Shown piece by piece: positions 27,595 to 36,618 of a stretch of 64,000 nt of DNA. The DNA is taken from assembly GCF_036245865.1 (NCBI RefSeq), contig NZ_BTTW01000002.1, positions 868,001 to 932,000 of the forward strand, given 5' to 3'. The notes under the pieces are model-generated. The model was not told the origin of the DNA and searched no databases. It worked only from the letters and a program-made list of their open reading frames with translations. Made by a program: the position numbers and the translations under genes. The number at the start of each line of letters is the position of its first letter. Within the stretch, counting starts at the first letter, position 1. Source of the DNA: Corallococcus caeni. Its GTDB lineage: Bacteria > Myxococcota > Myxococcia > Myxococcales > Myxococcaceae.

Positions 27595-29763
27595 TCAGGC
27601 CCCGGGAGGCCCGGCCAGGGGGACGACCCGTGCCTCCGTCCCCAGGGGCACGGGCTCGTCACGGGGTGGGACGAGGAAGGGGATGGGGTTGCGCAGGAAG
27701 CGCAGGGCCACGGCCCCCAGGAAGCGCAGGCCCTCGCGCACCGGGACGTCGCGGGCGCGCAGGGCCACGCCCAGGGCCAGCGCGAAGGACACGCCGAAGT
27801 TGAGGACGCCCACCACCAGCACGCCCGCCACGGCCGCCAGGAAGCCCGGCTCCATCACGGCGGAGGGCCCCAGCGCGCACCCGGCGAAGGCCAGCGCGCC
27901 GAAGGAGAAGGTGACGTGCCGCACGTCCAGCGGGAGGCCGAAGAAGCCGCCCACGCCCGGCATCACCGCCAGCAGCACGCCCAGGGTGACGCCGCCGCCC
28001 ACGCCCGCCGCGTGGTGCATCAGCGCGTCCGCGACCTTGCGCGCGCCCGTCACGCCCAGCAGCGCGCGCAGCACGCGGTGGTGGGCGAGCGCCTCCGGCA
28101 GGCGGCGGTAGACGATGAAGTTCTCGAACCAGCCGGCGGCCAGGCTGGAGGCCCAGAGCAGCACGCCGGTGAGGGCGGCGTAGAGGAGCGTCGCGCTCTT
28201 CCAGGGGTGCAGCGTCTCCACCACGTGCTGCGCCTGCTGGGCGGTCAGGTACGCATGGCCCTTGAGGAACTGGAACCCCAGCCCCAGCGCCACCGCGACG
28301 GGCAGGACGCAGCCCAGGTTGCCCAGGATGGCCGCCAGCTGCGAGCGGGTGATGCGCGGCACCAGCGCCGCCAGGCGCTCCATGCGCCGGGTGCCTCCGT
28401 CCAGACCCGCGTCCTCGCCCACCGCGGCCGCCAGCGTGGAGGCCGTCATGGACGGCTGCTTGGTGGCCAGCGTGAGGCCCAGCATCTGCATCACCACGAA
28501 GCCGCCCGCGTAGTTGAGCGCGACGAAGAGGCCCGCGAAGAAGGGGGCCAGCGGCAACCCGGTGAGGAGGAACTTCAGCGCCACGGCGAACGCGGCGACG
28601 AAGCCGCCGCCCGCCGCCGAGTGCACCATGTGGTGGAACTCACCCTGCGTGGACGTGATGTAGTGCTCGCCCGTGTTGCCGGTGCGCTCGATGATTTTAC
28701 GGGCCATCAGCCGCGCGTTGCGCCGGACCAGCGCGCGCACGGAGCGGTCCGCGTGCGCGTGCTCCAGCAGGTCCGACAGCAGCGCCAGCGCCTCGCGCCA
28801 CCGGGGCTCGCCGCGCGGCGCGACCAGCACCCGTGCGATGGCCTCCATCCGGTCCAGGCCGTGCCGGATGCGCTCCAGCCGGTACACCAGGTCCACGCTG
28901 ACGCCGGACTCCTCCAGGTGACGCGTGACGGTGCCCACCACGCCCCGGCAGTCCTCCACCACGCGGGCCAGGTCCGCCAGCGCCTCCTGCGCTCCGTCGC
29001 GCGCCAGCACCGCGTCGCACACCAGCCGCAGCCGCAGGAAGGGGGACGCGCGGAAGGACATCTCCGGGGTGCGGTCGCGCACGTCCTCCGCCAGCCCCAG
29101 CCCCGCCACCTGCACGCCCAGCAGCAGCAGCGCGTCCATCAGGTCCCCGCGCACACGCGAGGACGGGGTGGGGTCCGGTGGGGGCGGCTCGCCCACCAGC
29201 GCCGTCAGCCGCGCCAGCAGCGCAGGCGACAGCGCGCCCAGCCACTTCGCGTCCTGCGGCACCGGGAACAGGCGCAGGAGCAGCTCCGACAGCTTGCCCG
29301 GCTCCGGCGGCGCGGGCAGCACGCCGCGCACGAAGCGGTCCGTCAGCTCGGAGAAGAAGCCGTTGCCCGCGCTCAGGCCCACCTGGGCGAAGAGCTTCAG
29401 CCCCCGGCTGCCCGCGCACACCCCCGACACCAGTCGGGTGACGGACGCGCGGAAGGGGGGCTCGCCCTCCAGCACGCGCACCAGCAGCGCCAGCCGGGAG
29501 TTCGCGGGGGACAGCGCGCCGTCGTCCGCGTCCGTGAGGCCATGGGCGGGGATGCGGTCGCGCATCCAGTGGATCCACTGCTCCACCCACGCCAGGCGCG
29601 GCTCCAGGCCGTCACCGGGGACCTCCAGCAGCAGCCGGAGCAGGTCCCGGACCGCGGGGTGCCCGGGGGCCCGGGGCGCGTACTGCACACAGAACGCGTC
29701 CATCTCACGGTCGGACGGCGCGCCGCGGAGCAGAAGCCGTGGGGCGGGGGTCGAAACACTCAT
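27595..29763 (-). CDS. COG4389/PF10136-type membrane protein (named 'site-specific recombinase')
   Basis: 722 residues from the ATG giving MSVSTPAPRLLL. The N-terminal ~370 residues are helical and soluble; the rest has about six to eight membrane helices. MARKIIERTGNTGEHYIT before the first helix is the family hallmark. Databases call this family site-specific recombinase, but I see neither the Arg-His-Arg-Tyr set of tyrosine recombinases nor a serine-recombinase motif, and a polytopic protein is an unlikely recombinase. Lying between MlaC-like and MMPL genes, it may belong to the same envelope pathway. Confidence 0.75.
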   Translation of the reverse strand: MSVSTPAPRLLLRGAPSDREMDAFCVQYAPRAPGHPAVRDLLRLLLEVPGDGLEPRLAWVEQWIHWMRDRIPAHGLTDADDGALSPANSRLALLVRVLEGEPPFRASVTRLVSGVCAGSRGLKLFAQVGLSAGNGFFSELTDRFVRGVLPAPPEPGKLSELLLRLFPVPQDAKWLGALSPALLARLTALVGEPPPPDPTPSSRVRGDLMDALLLLGVQVAGLGLAEDVRDRTPEMSFRASPFLRLRLVCDAVLARDGAQEALADLARVVEDCRGVVGTVTRHLEESGVSVDLVYRLERIRHGLDRMEAIARVLVAPRGEPRWREALALLSDLLEHAHADRSVRALVRRNARLMARKIIERTGNTGEHYITSTQGEFHHMVHSAAGGGFVAAFAVALKFLLTGLPLAPFFAGLFVALNYAGGFVVMQMLGLTLATKQPSMTASTLAAAVGEDAGLDGGTRRMERLAALVPRITRSQLAAILGNLGCVLPVAVALGLGFQFLKGHAYLTAQQAQHVVETLHPWKSATLLYAALTGVLLWASSLAAGWFENFIVYRRLPEALAHHRVLRALLGVTGARKVADALMHHAAGVGGGVTLGVLLAVMPGVGGFFGLPLDVRHVTFSFGALAFAGCALGPSAVMEPGFLAAVAGVLVVGVLNFGVSFALALGVALRARDVPVREGLRFLGAVALRFLRNPIPFLVPPRDEPVPLGTEARVVPLAGPPGA

Positions 29764-29812
29764 TCGCCAGGCGCTCCAGGGGAGGGGAACGCCCAAGCCT
29801 ACCCGGCCCGCG

Positions 29813-29836
29813 CCTCCCCAGGAACCCATGGGGAGG
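29813..29836. repeat. inverted repeat between mlaC-like and COG4389 genes
   Basis: CCTCCCCA and TGGGGAGG form an 8-bp perfect stem with an 8-base loop in the 118-base gap. No T-tract, so it may stabilise or attenuate the message between the two genes. Confidence 0.35.
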
Positions 29837-29881
29837 ACGAGGGCCTGGTTGTCTGGCTGCTTGGGAGCGGGGGCAGCTGGA

Positions 29882-30478
29882 TTACTTCAGCTTCACCGTA
29901 CCCAGCTCATCGTTCTTCTTGCGCATGGCGCCGAGCAGGCCGTCCCAGCCGCCTTCCTTGAAGAGGGGGCGGACCTGATCATCGCGGATGCCGGTGAGCA
30001 TGGAATCGCCCAGCACGGACACGTCCACGACCTTCCAGCCGCTGCCCACCTTCTCCACGGCGTACTTGAGCTTCATCTCCTGCTTCTTCAGCGGGTGGTT
30101 GATGAAGATGGTGGAGCCCACGAGCGCCTTGTCGCCCGTCACCTGGGGCTCGTCGTAGGTGATGGAGTCCAGGTTCTTGAAGTTCTCGCGGACCTTGGGG
30201 AAGGCGATCTTCGCGAAGAGGTTCTGGAAGAGCTGGGTGAATTCCTTGCGCTGGGCGTCCGTGGCCTTGGTCCACTCGTCGCCGAGCAGGAAGAGGCCCT
30301 GCTGGTCGCTGCCCAGGTTCTCCAGGGCCTTGAGGTCCTTCTCGTAGCGCACGGACTGCACCACGGTCTTCACCGGCTTGGTGATGGCTTCCGAGGCCTT
30401 GGGCGCGGCGAGCGCGGGCACGGCGAAGGTGAGGGCAACCAGGAAGGGAAGGGTGCGAATGCGAGCGTTCACGTTCAT
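29882..30478 (-). CDS. MlaC/Ttg2D-like lipid carrier (HpnM-type)
   Basis: 198 residues. A clean Sec signal peptide (LPFLVALTFAVPALAAP) is followed by an MlaC-type domain: QLFQNLFAKIAFPKVRENF, DEPQVTGDKALVGSTIF, GWKVVDVSVLGDSML. MlaC shuttles phospholipid across the periplasm; related HpnM is found with the RND exporter HpnN. First gene of the leftward envelope cluster, divergent from metK across 233 bases. The frame continues upstream to 30685 without a signal peptide context, so the ATG at 30478 is preferred. Confidence 0.9.
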   Translation of the reverse strand: MNVNARIRTLPFLVALTFAVPALAAPKASEAITKPVKTVVQSVRYEKDLKALENLGSDQQGLFLLGDEWTKATDAQRKEFTQLFQNLFAKIAFPKVRENFKNLDSITYDEPQVTGDKALVGSTIFINHPLKKQEMKLKYAVEKVGSGWKVVDVSVLGDSMLTGIRDDQVRPLFKEGGWDGLLGAMRKKNDELGTVKLK

Positions 30479-30634
30479 ATGGGTCGGTGACCTCCAGAAG
30501 AAGGGCGCGGGTCCTGTAGCCCAGGGGAACGCCCCGCGGACCATTAAATTCATCCGGCGGGCAGGCGCACCCGCCGCGTCGGGTCCGCCCGGCCGACAGG
30601 CGCTTTGCCCGAATAAACCCGGGCCGCTGCAGGT

Positions 30635-30662
30635 TTGACTCTGCTGGGACCGCACGTTTAGT
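30635..30662 (+). promoter_or_regulatory. metK: candidate metK promoter
   Basis: TTGACT, a 16-base spacer and TTTAGT lie about 50 bases before the metK ATG. The leader is too short for a SAM riboswitch and I see none. Confidence 0.4.
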
Positions 30663-30711
30663 GTCCGCCCCCTGCGCTGCGTCACCGAATTAGCGCGAAG
30701 CCCGAGACGAC

Positions 30712-31905
<1,194 letters not shown>

Positions 31906-31935
31906 CGCACCACCGGAAGCACTTCGGTTGAGCCC

Positions 31936-31971
31936 ACGCGCTCGTCCCCTCCCGGGGGCGAGCGCGTTTTC
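31936..31971 (+). terminator. intrinsic terminator of metK
   Basis: ACGCGCTCG and CGAGCGCGT form a 9-bp stem, extended by CCCC/GGGG near the loop, followed by TTTTC. It lies 30 bases after the stop. Confidence 0.9.
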
Positions 31972-32066
31972 ATTGGCCGGGCATGCAGGCGGGCTGAAGG
32001 CGCCCCCTCTGCCTGCTGCGCGCGGTGACACGACACGCTGGCGCGTCCCACGCGACGCTTCGGCCA

Positions 32067-32225
32067 GAAAGACAGACATGGCCTCCCGGCGCGGCGCGCG
32101 GTGAAGGCGGAGTGAAGCGGGCCTGCTGATTGCAATCGCTGTCATCCCGGAAGGCAGAGGGGCCTTCCGTGAGGGACACGCCGACAACGGCCTGGGCCGT
32201 CGGTGTGCCGGAAAGACAGACATGG
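32067..32225 (+). repeat. 15-bp direct repeat flanking gspG promoter region
   Basis: GAAAGACAGACATGG occurs at 32067-32081 and again at 32211-32225, where its ATG is the gspG-like start. The copies are 144 bases apart. It looks like a duplicated translation-start segment. Confidence 0.8.
32118..32134 (+). promoter_or_regulatory. candidate sigma-54 promoter of gspG-like gene
   Basis: CGGGCCTGCTGATTGCA has GG and GC with the required 10-base spacing and a perfect TTGCA at -12; the -24 element matches GGC. Start of transcription would be near 32146, giving a 76-base leader. Pilin-type genes in myxobacteria are often sigma-54 dependent. Confidence 0.4.
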
Positions 32226-32629
32226 ACAAGAAGAAGCGCCGTCAGCGCGGCATGACGCTGATTGAGATCATGGTCGTCATCACCATCCTGGGCCTCATCG
32301 CCGCCGCCGTGGGCGTGTCGGTGATGGGGCAGTTCGGCCAGGCGAAGCGGCAGCGGGTGACGCTGGACTTCGGCTCGCTGGGCCAGGGCCTCCAGCTGTA
32401 CGCGATGAAGAAGGGAAAGCTGCCGGACACCACGGCAGGGCTGCGCGCATTGGTGGAGGAGCGCGTCCTCAACGAACTGCCGCGCGACCCCTGGGGCAAT
32501 GACTACGTGTACACGCTGGACCGGGGTGTGCCGGCCATCGTGTCGCTGGGCGCGGATGGCGCGCCGGGCGGCGACGGCGATGACCAGGACCTCTCGTCAC
32601 TCGACCGGGACGCGCGGTCCAAGGGGTGA
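32222..32629 (+). CDS. type II secretion major pseudopilin (GspG-like)
   Basis: 135 residues. RQRGMTLIEIMVVITILGLI is a type III signal with prepilin-peptidase cleavage between Gly10 and Met11 and Glu at +5. The body has LDFGSLGQGLQLYAMKKGKLPDTTAGLRALVEE and PRDPWGNDYVYTLD, both typical of GspG. GspG subunits build the type II secretion pseudopilus in the inner membrane and periplasm. No other gsp gene adjoins it, so it is a solitary or second copy. A structured element and an intrinsic terminator follow. Confidence 0.9.
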   Translation: MDKKKRRQRGMTLIEIMVVITILGLIAAAVGVSVMGQFGQAKRQRVTLDFGSLGQGLQLYAMKKGKLPDTTAGLRALVEERVLNELPRDPWGNDYVYTLDRGVPAIVSLGADGAPGGDGDDQDLSSLDRDARSKG

Positions 32630-32642
32630 CGGGAGGAAAAAA

Positions 32643-32766
32643 GGGTGCTGCCCGAGTGGAGAAGCCACGATTGGGTGGCGTTTCAGGCCAAGGCGGATTC
32701 GAACCGCGGGCTCCCGTGAAGGAGCCCTACCAGAGCGTGTAGGGCCTCTCCGGCCGGGCAGCACTC
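32643..32766 (+). ncRNA. candidate structured RNA or 3' UTR element
   Basis: Bases 32643-32654 pair with 32755-32766 (12-bp closing stem, core GTGCTGCCCG/CGGGCAGCAC, one G-T pair). Inside are further stems: GCCAC/GTGGC near 32664-32679, GCGG/CCGC around ATTCGAA at 32693-32707, GGGCTCC/GGAGCCC at 32708-32727, and an alternative GCCCTAC/GTAGGGC. An intrinsic terminator follows at 32782. The minus strand of the inner part reads GGTTCGAATCC like a tRNA T-arm, but no complete cloverleaf forms. It could be an independent small RNA or the 3' UTR of the gspG-like gene. No known RNA family is recognised. Confidence 0.5.
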
Positions 32767-32781
32767 CCAGGGACGCAGGCG

Positions 32782-32821
32782 CCGCGAAAATCCTGACGGG
32801 GGATTTTCGCGGGCCTTTTTC
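32782..32821 (+). terminator. intrinsic terminator after structured element
   Basis: CCGCGAAAATCC and GGATTTTCGCGG form a 12-bp perfect stem with a 7-base loop, followed by GCCTTTTTC. The T-tract is on the plus strand, so it ends rightward transcription; it abuts the stop codon of the convergent ychJ-type gene. Confidence 0.92.
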
Positions 32822-33293
32822 AGTCCGTGGGGAAGGTGTCGAGCGTGAGGGTCTCCGGAGGGACCTTCAGCTCGCGCGGCAGCTTGAGGACGCCGTCCAG
32901 GTAGCGCCAGCCGGTGCCGTCGTGGCGGAAGTCCGAGCGCTCCACGAAGGACTGGTCCTTCCCCTTCTCGAACACCCTGGCGAAGAAGAGGACGCGGGAG
33001 AGCCCCGTCGCGTCCGGGGGCTGGTGGCCCAGCACCACCAGCCCCGGGTACTGGTGGGCCTGCGCGAAGGCGCGCAGCTCGCGCACGACGTCCGCTTCCG
33101 GACGGGCCCGCATCGGGTGGTCGGGGTGGAGCGTCTTCCACAGGTAGGCGGCTTCACGCTGGGCGAAGGCGCTGTAGCGGCTGCGCATGAGGCGCTCGGC
33201 GTCAGGGGCTTCCGCCTCGCCTTTGTGGAAGGGGGCGCAGCACTGCTTGTAGCGCTGGCCGGAGGAGCAGGGACACAGGGGGGCGGGGGGCAT
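32820..33293 (-). CDS. YchJ family protein with SEC-C motif
   Basis: 157 residues. The N-terminal CPCSSGQRYKQCC is a SEC-C zinc motif; RLMRSRYSAFAQREAAYLWKT and the RSDFRHDGTGWRYLDG end match YchJ/UPF0225. The role of YchJ is unknown; the SEC-C motif suggests metal binding or ribosome/SecB-like contacts. ATG 33293 begins directly before the motif; the open frame upstream is a shadow of uppP. Confidence 0.9.
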   Translation of the reverse strand: MPPAPLCPCSSGQRYKQCCAPFHKGEAEAPDAERLMRSRYSAFAQREAAYLWKTLHPDHPMRARPEADVVRELRAFAQAHQYPGLVVLGHQPPDATGLSRVLFFARVFEKGKDQSFVERSDFRHDGTGWRYLDGVLKLPRELKVPPETLTLDTFPTD

Positions 33294-33419
33294 GGCGGGG
33301 CCCAGCCTACCCGGGTTGCCGGGGCGGACGGTCGGGTGGCGGACCCGGGCCCCGGGGTGGGGAACCTTCGCGCTTGCGGGGCAGGGGGGCAGGGCATATC
33401 CCTGGCGGCCACGCCCCCT

Positions 33420-34313
33420 ATGAGCCTGCTCGAAGCCATCGTCCTGGGTCTGGTCCAGGGTCTCACGGAGTTCTTGCCCATCAGCTCCACCGCGCACCTG
33501 CGCATCGCGCCGGAGCTGTTCGGCTGGCCCGACCCGGGCGCCGCGTACTCGGCCATCATCCAACTGGGCACGGTGGCCGCGGTGCTCATCTACTTCCGCA
33601 AGGACATCGTCGCGCTGGTGAAGGCGTTCGTCCTGGGGCTGGTGAAGCGCGACCCGTTCGGCACGCTGGAGGCGCGGCTCGCGTGGTTCGTGGGCGTGGG
33701 CACGCTGCCCATCGGCATCTGCGGGCTGGCGTTCAAGAAGGTCATCGAGACGCAGTTCCGGTCGCTGTACGTCATCGCGTTCAGCCTCATCGTGCTGGCC
33801 ATCGTGCTGTTCGTCGTGGAGAAGCGCGCGTCGCACCAGCGCACCGTGGCGGACATGACGTGGAAGGACGGCATCGTCATTGGCCTGTGGCAGGCGCTGG
33901 CGCTGGTGCCGGGCTCGTCGCGCTCCGGCACGACGCTCACGGGCGGCCTGTCGCTGGGGCTCAAGCGCGAGGACGCGGCGCGCTACTCGTTCCTCTTGTC
34001 CATCCCGGCGACGACGCTGGCGGGCATCTTCGAGTTGAAGCACCTCCTGGAGGCCACGCAGCGTCCTTCCACGGTGGCGCTGGTGGTGGGGACGCTGGTG
34101 GCCTTCCTGTCGGGCATGGCCGCCATCGCGTGGCTGTTGAGCTTCCTGAAGCGCCGCACCACGCTGGTGTTCGTGGTGTACCGCATCGCGCTGGGGCTGG
34201 TGCTGCTGGGGCTGTTGCAGGCGAGCATCCTCAAGCCGATGTCCGGCGTGGAGAACCTGTCCACGCCCGACGCCCCGACGAAGCCGCCGGTGGAGAAGCA
34301 GGTCACGGATTGA
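33420..34313 (+). CDS. uppP: undecaprenyl-diphosphatase
   Basis: 297 residues, polytopic. GLVQGLTEFLPISSTAHL and LVPGSSRSGTT are the two catalytic motifs of UppP (BacA), which releases phosphate from undecaprenyl pyrophosphate to recycle the lipid carrier of cell-wall and polysaccharide synthesis. Full length, ATG start. A Nudix gene follows within 20 bases and is probably co-transcribed. Confidence 0.97.
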   Translation: MSLLEAIVLGLVQGLTEFLPISSTAHLRIAPELFGWPDPGAAYSAIIQLGTVAAVLIYFRKDIVALVKAFVLGLVKRDPFGTLEARLAWFVGVGTLPIGICGLAFKKVIETQFRSLYVIAFSLIVLAIVLFVVEKRASHQRTVADMTWKDGIVIGLWQALALVPGSSRSGTTLTGGLSLGLKREDAARYSFLLSIPATTLAGIFELKHLLEATQRPSTVALVVGTLVAFLSGMAAIAWLLSFLKRRTTLVFVVYRIALGLVLLGLLQASILKPMSGVENLSTPDAPTKPPVEKQVTD

Positions 34314-34333
34314 GGAAGGGGGAGGTCGTGCGT

Positions 34334-34951
34334 GTGCAGGCCCTGTTCGATGCGCTGGAGACGCGGCTGAAGGCGAGGCCGGCGCGGACCTTCGAGTGGA
34401 AGGGCCGGGCGCTGCGAGAGGCCGCGGTGCTCCTGCCCCTGTTCGAGCGGGAGGGCGTGCCCTACGTGGTCTTCACCCGGCGGCCCGCCACCCTGCGCAC
34501 GCACGCGGGACAGTACGCGTTCCCGGGCGGCGGCCAGGAGGCGCGGGACGTCACGCCGCTGGAGACGGCGCTGCGCGAGAACGAGGAGGAGCTGGGCATC
34601 TCGCGCGCCAGCGTGCGGGTGCTGGGCCTGCTGGACGAGACGCCCACCACGTCCGCGTACCGCATCCGTCCCTACGTGGGCGTCATCCCGGGGGACGGCA
34701 AGTACGTGCCGAACCCGGTGGAGGTGGACCTGGTGCTGGAGGTGCCGCTGGTGCGCCTGCTGGACCCCGCCATCGTCCGCGTGGAGCGGCACCTCTGGGA
34801 GGGGATGGAGCACGACGTGCACTTCTACACGCACGGCGAGCACGTCATCTGGGGCGCCACGGGGCGCATCCTGCGCAACTTCCTGCAGTTCGTGGCGGAG
34901 GTGCCGGGCATCCAGGGGCTCCCAGCCGCTCCCCCGCCTGCCGGGCACTGA
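34334..34951 (+). CDS. Nudix hydrolase, CoA-pyrophosphatase type
   Basis: 205 residues. The Nudix box is GGGQEARDVTPLETALRENE with EELG following, preceded by RTHAGQYAFPGG, as in NudL/CoA diphosphatases (UPF0035 pattern before the box). These enzymes cleave CoA or its derivatives to phosphopantetheine and adenosine bisphosphate. I chose GTG 34334 because GGAGG lies eight bases upstream; GTG 34328 would be only two bases away from it. It follows uppP. Confidence 0.85.
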   Translation: MQALFDALETRLKARPARTFEWKGRALREAAVLLPLFEREGVPYVVFTRRPATLRTHAGQYAFPGGGQEARDVTPLETALRENEEELGISRASVRVLGLLDETPTTSAYRIRPYVGVIPGDGKYVPNPVEVDLVLEVPLVRLLDPAIVRVERHLWEGMEHDVHFYTHGEHVIWGATGRILRNFLQFVAEVPGIQGLPAAPPPAGH

Positions 34952-35034
34952 GCCCCGGAGCCCCTGCGGGCGGGCGGTCCGGACGGGAGGACGTCTTGTC
35001 GCCCCGGAGGGAAGGTCCCACGTTGAGGGACACA

Positions 35035-35046
35035 CCCTTCGAAGGG
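35035..35046. promoter_or_regulatory. 12-bp palindrome before HemK-like gene
   Basis: CCCTTCGAAGGG is a perfect palindrome seven bases before the GTG start, overlapping the ribosome-site area. It may be an operator; it could also be chance in GC-rich DNA. Confidence 0.3.
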
Positions 35047-35053
35047 ACGGGAC

Positions 35054-36001
35054 GTGGACGGTGGCAATGGGTACGGGGTGGCAGAGGTGAGGGAGGCCGC
35101 GCTGACCGCGTTGGGTGAGGCCCTGCGCGCCACGGGCTATGCCTTCACGACGGTGACTCCGGAGACGCACCGGCGGGTGAACGCGCGGCCGGGGGCGAAG
35201 GAGGCCCATTCGCTCCGGGACGTGTTCGGGTGGAGCCGTCGCTTCGGGCCGGGCGTGGTGGAGCCTCGGATGCTGGCGCTGCTGGAGCAGGCGGGCGCGC
35301 TGGTGGAGTGCGAGGACGGGACGCACCGGAGCCGGGTGCGGTTCTCGACGCTGGGGTCGGGGCTGTATGTCCATTCCGCGTGGCCCACGTCGGAGAAGGA
35401 CGCGGTGTTCTTCGGGCCGGACACCTACCGGTTCTGCGCGCTGCTCCAGCGGGTGCCGGGCACGTTCCGGCGCGCGGTGGACCTGGGCTGTGGCTCCGGA
35501 GCCGGGGGCCTGTCAGTGGCGGCGCGGAGCGCGGAGGTGGTGCTCGCGGACCTGAACCCGTTGGCGTTGGACTACTCCCGGGTGAACGCGAGGTTGAACG
35601 GCGCGCACGGGGTCGAGGTCGTGCATTCGGATCTGCTGCGGGACGTGTCCGGCCGGTTCGACCTCATCATGGCGAACCCGCCGTACCTGGCGGACACGGA
35701 CGGGCGCACGTACCGGGATGGCGGCGGCACGCACGGCACGGAGCTGTCGGTGCGCATCGTGTGTGAGAGCGTGGAGCGCCTGGAGCCGGGCGGCACGCTG
35801 GTCCTCTACACGGGCGCGCCAGTGGTGGACGGCGAGGACCTGCTGCGCACCGCGCTGGAGCCGGTGTTGCGGAGCGCGCCCCTCGAGGACGTGGTCTACG
35901 AGGAGCTGGATCCGGACGTGTTCGGCGAGGAGCTGGAGAAGGAGCCCTACGCGGGCGTGGAGCGCATCGCGTTGGTGGCGCTGACGGCCAGAAGGCGCTG
36001 A
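35054..36001 (+). CDS. HemK/PrmC-like methyltransferase
   Basis: 315 residues from a GTG. A ~125-residue N-terminal domain is followed by a SAM fold: RAVDLGCGSGAGGLSVA, VVLADLNPLALDYSRVNA, and FDLIMANPPYLAD. NPPY is the signature of enzymes methylating amide or amino nitrogen (release-factor Gln, or adenine/guanine). The N-terminal domain differs from classical PrmC, so the substrate is uncertain. It ends 8 bases before the convergent DUF4390-like gene. Confidence 0.82.
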   Translation: MDGGNGYGVAEVREAALTALGEALRATGYAFTTVTPETHRRVNARPGAKEAHSLRDVFGWSRRFGPGVVEPRMLALLEQAGALVECEDGTHRSRVRFSTLGSGLYVHSAWPTSEKDAVFFGPDTYRFCALLQRVPGTFRRAVDLGCGSGAGGLSVAARSAEVVLADLNPLALDYSRVNARLNGAHGVEVVHSDLLRDVSGRFDLIMANPPYLADTDGRTYRDGGGTHGTELSVRIVCESVERLEPGGTLVLYTGAPVVDGEDLLRTALEPVLRSAPLEDVVYEELDPDVFGEELEKEPYAGVERIALVALTARRR

Positions 36002-36009
36002 CCGCTGGC

Positions 36010-36615
36010 TCAGGGCTGGCGGCTCACGTCGCAGCGGGCGGAGGCCTTCCTTGCGAGGTCCTCCGCCACGGAGCGCAGGAGGCTTCCGAGCAGCGGGGGA
36101 CGGGCTTCGGTGGTCGCTTCCGAGGCTGTCTCCTGGGTGAGCCAGCGCGCCATGCGGCCCAGGCTGGTGGCCGTCACGACCTGGAGCCGCACCTCCACCT
36201 GGACGACGAAGTGCTCCTCCGCGTCGGGCCTCGCATCCAGCGTCCAGGCCACTCGCTCCAACTCCAACGTGCCCACGCCTCCTGTCAGCTCCCGTCCGTC
36301 CAGCAGATAGCCCGCGCGGGTGAAGGCGAGCACCTGGGTCACTCGCGCATTGTCCACGTGCGCGTCGAACCAGAAGGCGCGGCGGCGCCAGAGCGTCAGC
36401 TCCACCTCCAGCTTCCCCGCGAGGCCCAGCCGTACCAGCCGGTCCAGCTCCGGGGAGATGAAGGCGCGCGCCTCCGGCCGGACCATCACGCGCCTCCCGG
36501 CGAGCGTCGCGGTGCAGGCGGCGGAGGCCTCCTCCGCCCGCGCTCCGGACGCGAGCAGGCCCGCCGCGACGACGAGCGCCGCGCCACGCCTGCTCTTTGT
36601 TCCGTGCCTTCCCAT
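36010..36615 (-). CDS. secreted DUF4390-like protein
   Basis: 201 residues. Signal peptide with GAALVVAAGLLASGARAEE. The mature part has a beta-rich pattern, ISPELDRLVRLGLAGKLEVE followed by LTLWRRRAFWFDAHVD, that resembles DUF4390 proteins. Function unknown. It starts three bases after the BamA/TamA-like gene stop, so it is probably a periplasmic partner of that outer membrane protein. Confidence 0.65.
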   Translation of the reverse strand: MGRHGTKSRRGAALVVAAGLLASGARAEEASAACTATLAGRRVMVRPEARAFISPELDRLVRLGLAGKLEVELTLWRRRAFWFDAHVDNARVTQVLAFTRAGYLLDGRELTGGVGTLELERVAWTLDARPDAEEHFVVQVEVRLQVVTATSLGRMARWLTQETASEATTEARPPLLGSLLRSVAEDLARKASARCDVSRQP

Positions 36616-36618
36616 GGC

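Larger units (their letters stand above)
31906..32221 (+). other. 316-bp region between metK and gspG-like gene
   Basis: Contains the metK terminator (31936-31971), two copies of GAAAGACAGACATGG (32067-32081 and 32211-32225) and a candidate sigma-54 promoter (32118-32134). No gene of useful length is supported; the ATG inside the first repeat opens only an eight-codon frame. Confidence 0.7.

Noticed and set aside
27595-29763. Site-specific recombinase, hence a mobile element
   Set aside because: The family name is misleading: no recombinase catalytic residues, many membrane helices, no att-like repeats or other mobility genes.
30479-30711. SAM riboswitch before metK
   Set aside because: The promoter candidate leaves only about 45 leader bases and no SAM-I, SAM-II or SAH-type fold is visible.
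32643-32766. tRNA gene on the minus strand
   Set aside because: The T-arm consensus is present, but the acceptor strands next to it do not pair, the anticodon-arm candidate has a 6-base loop, and extra bases separate the T-arm from the outer stem.
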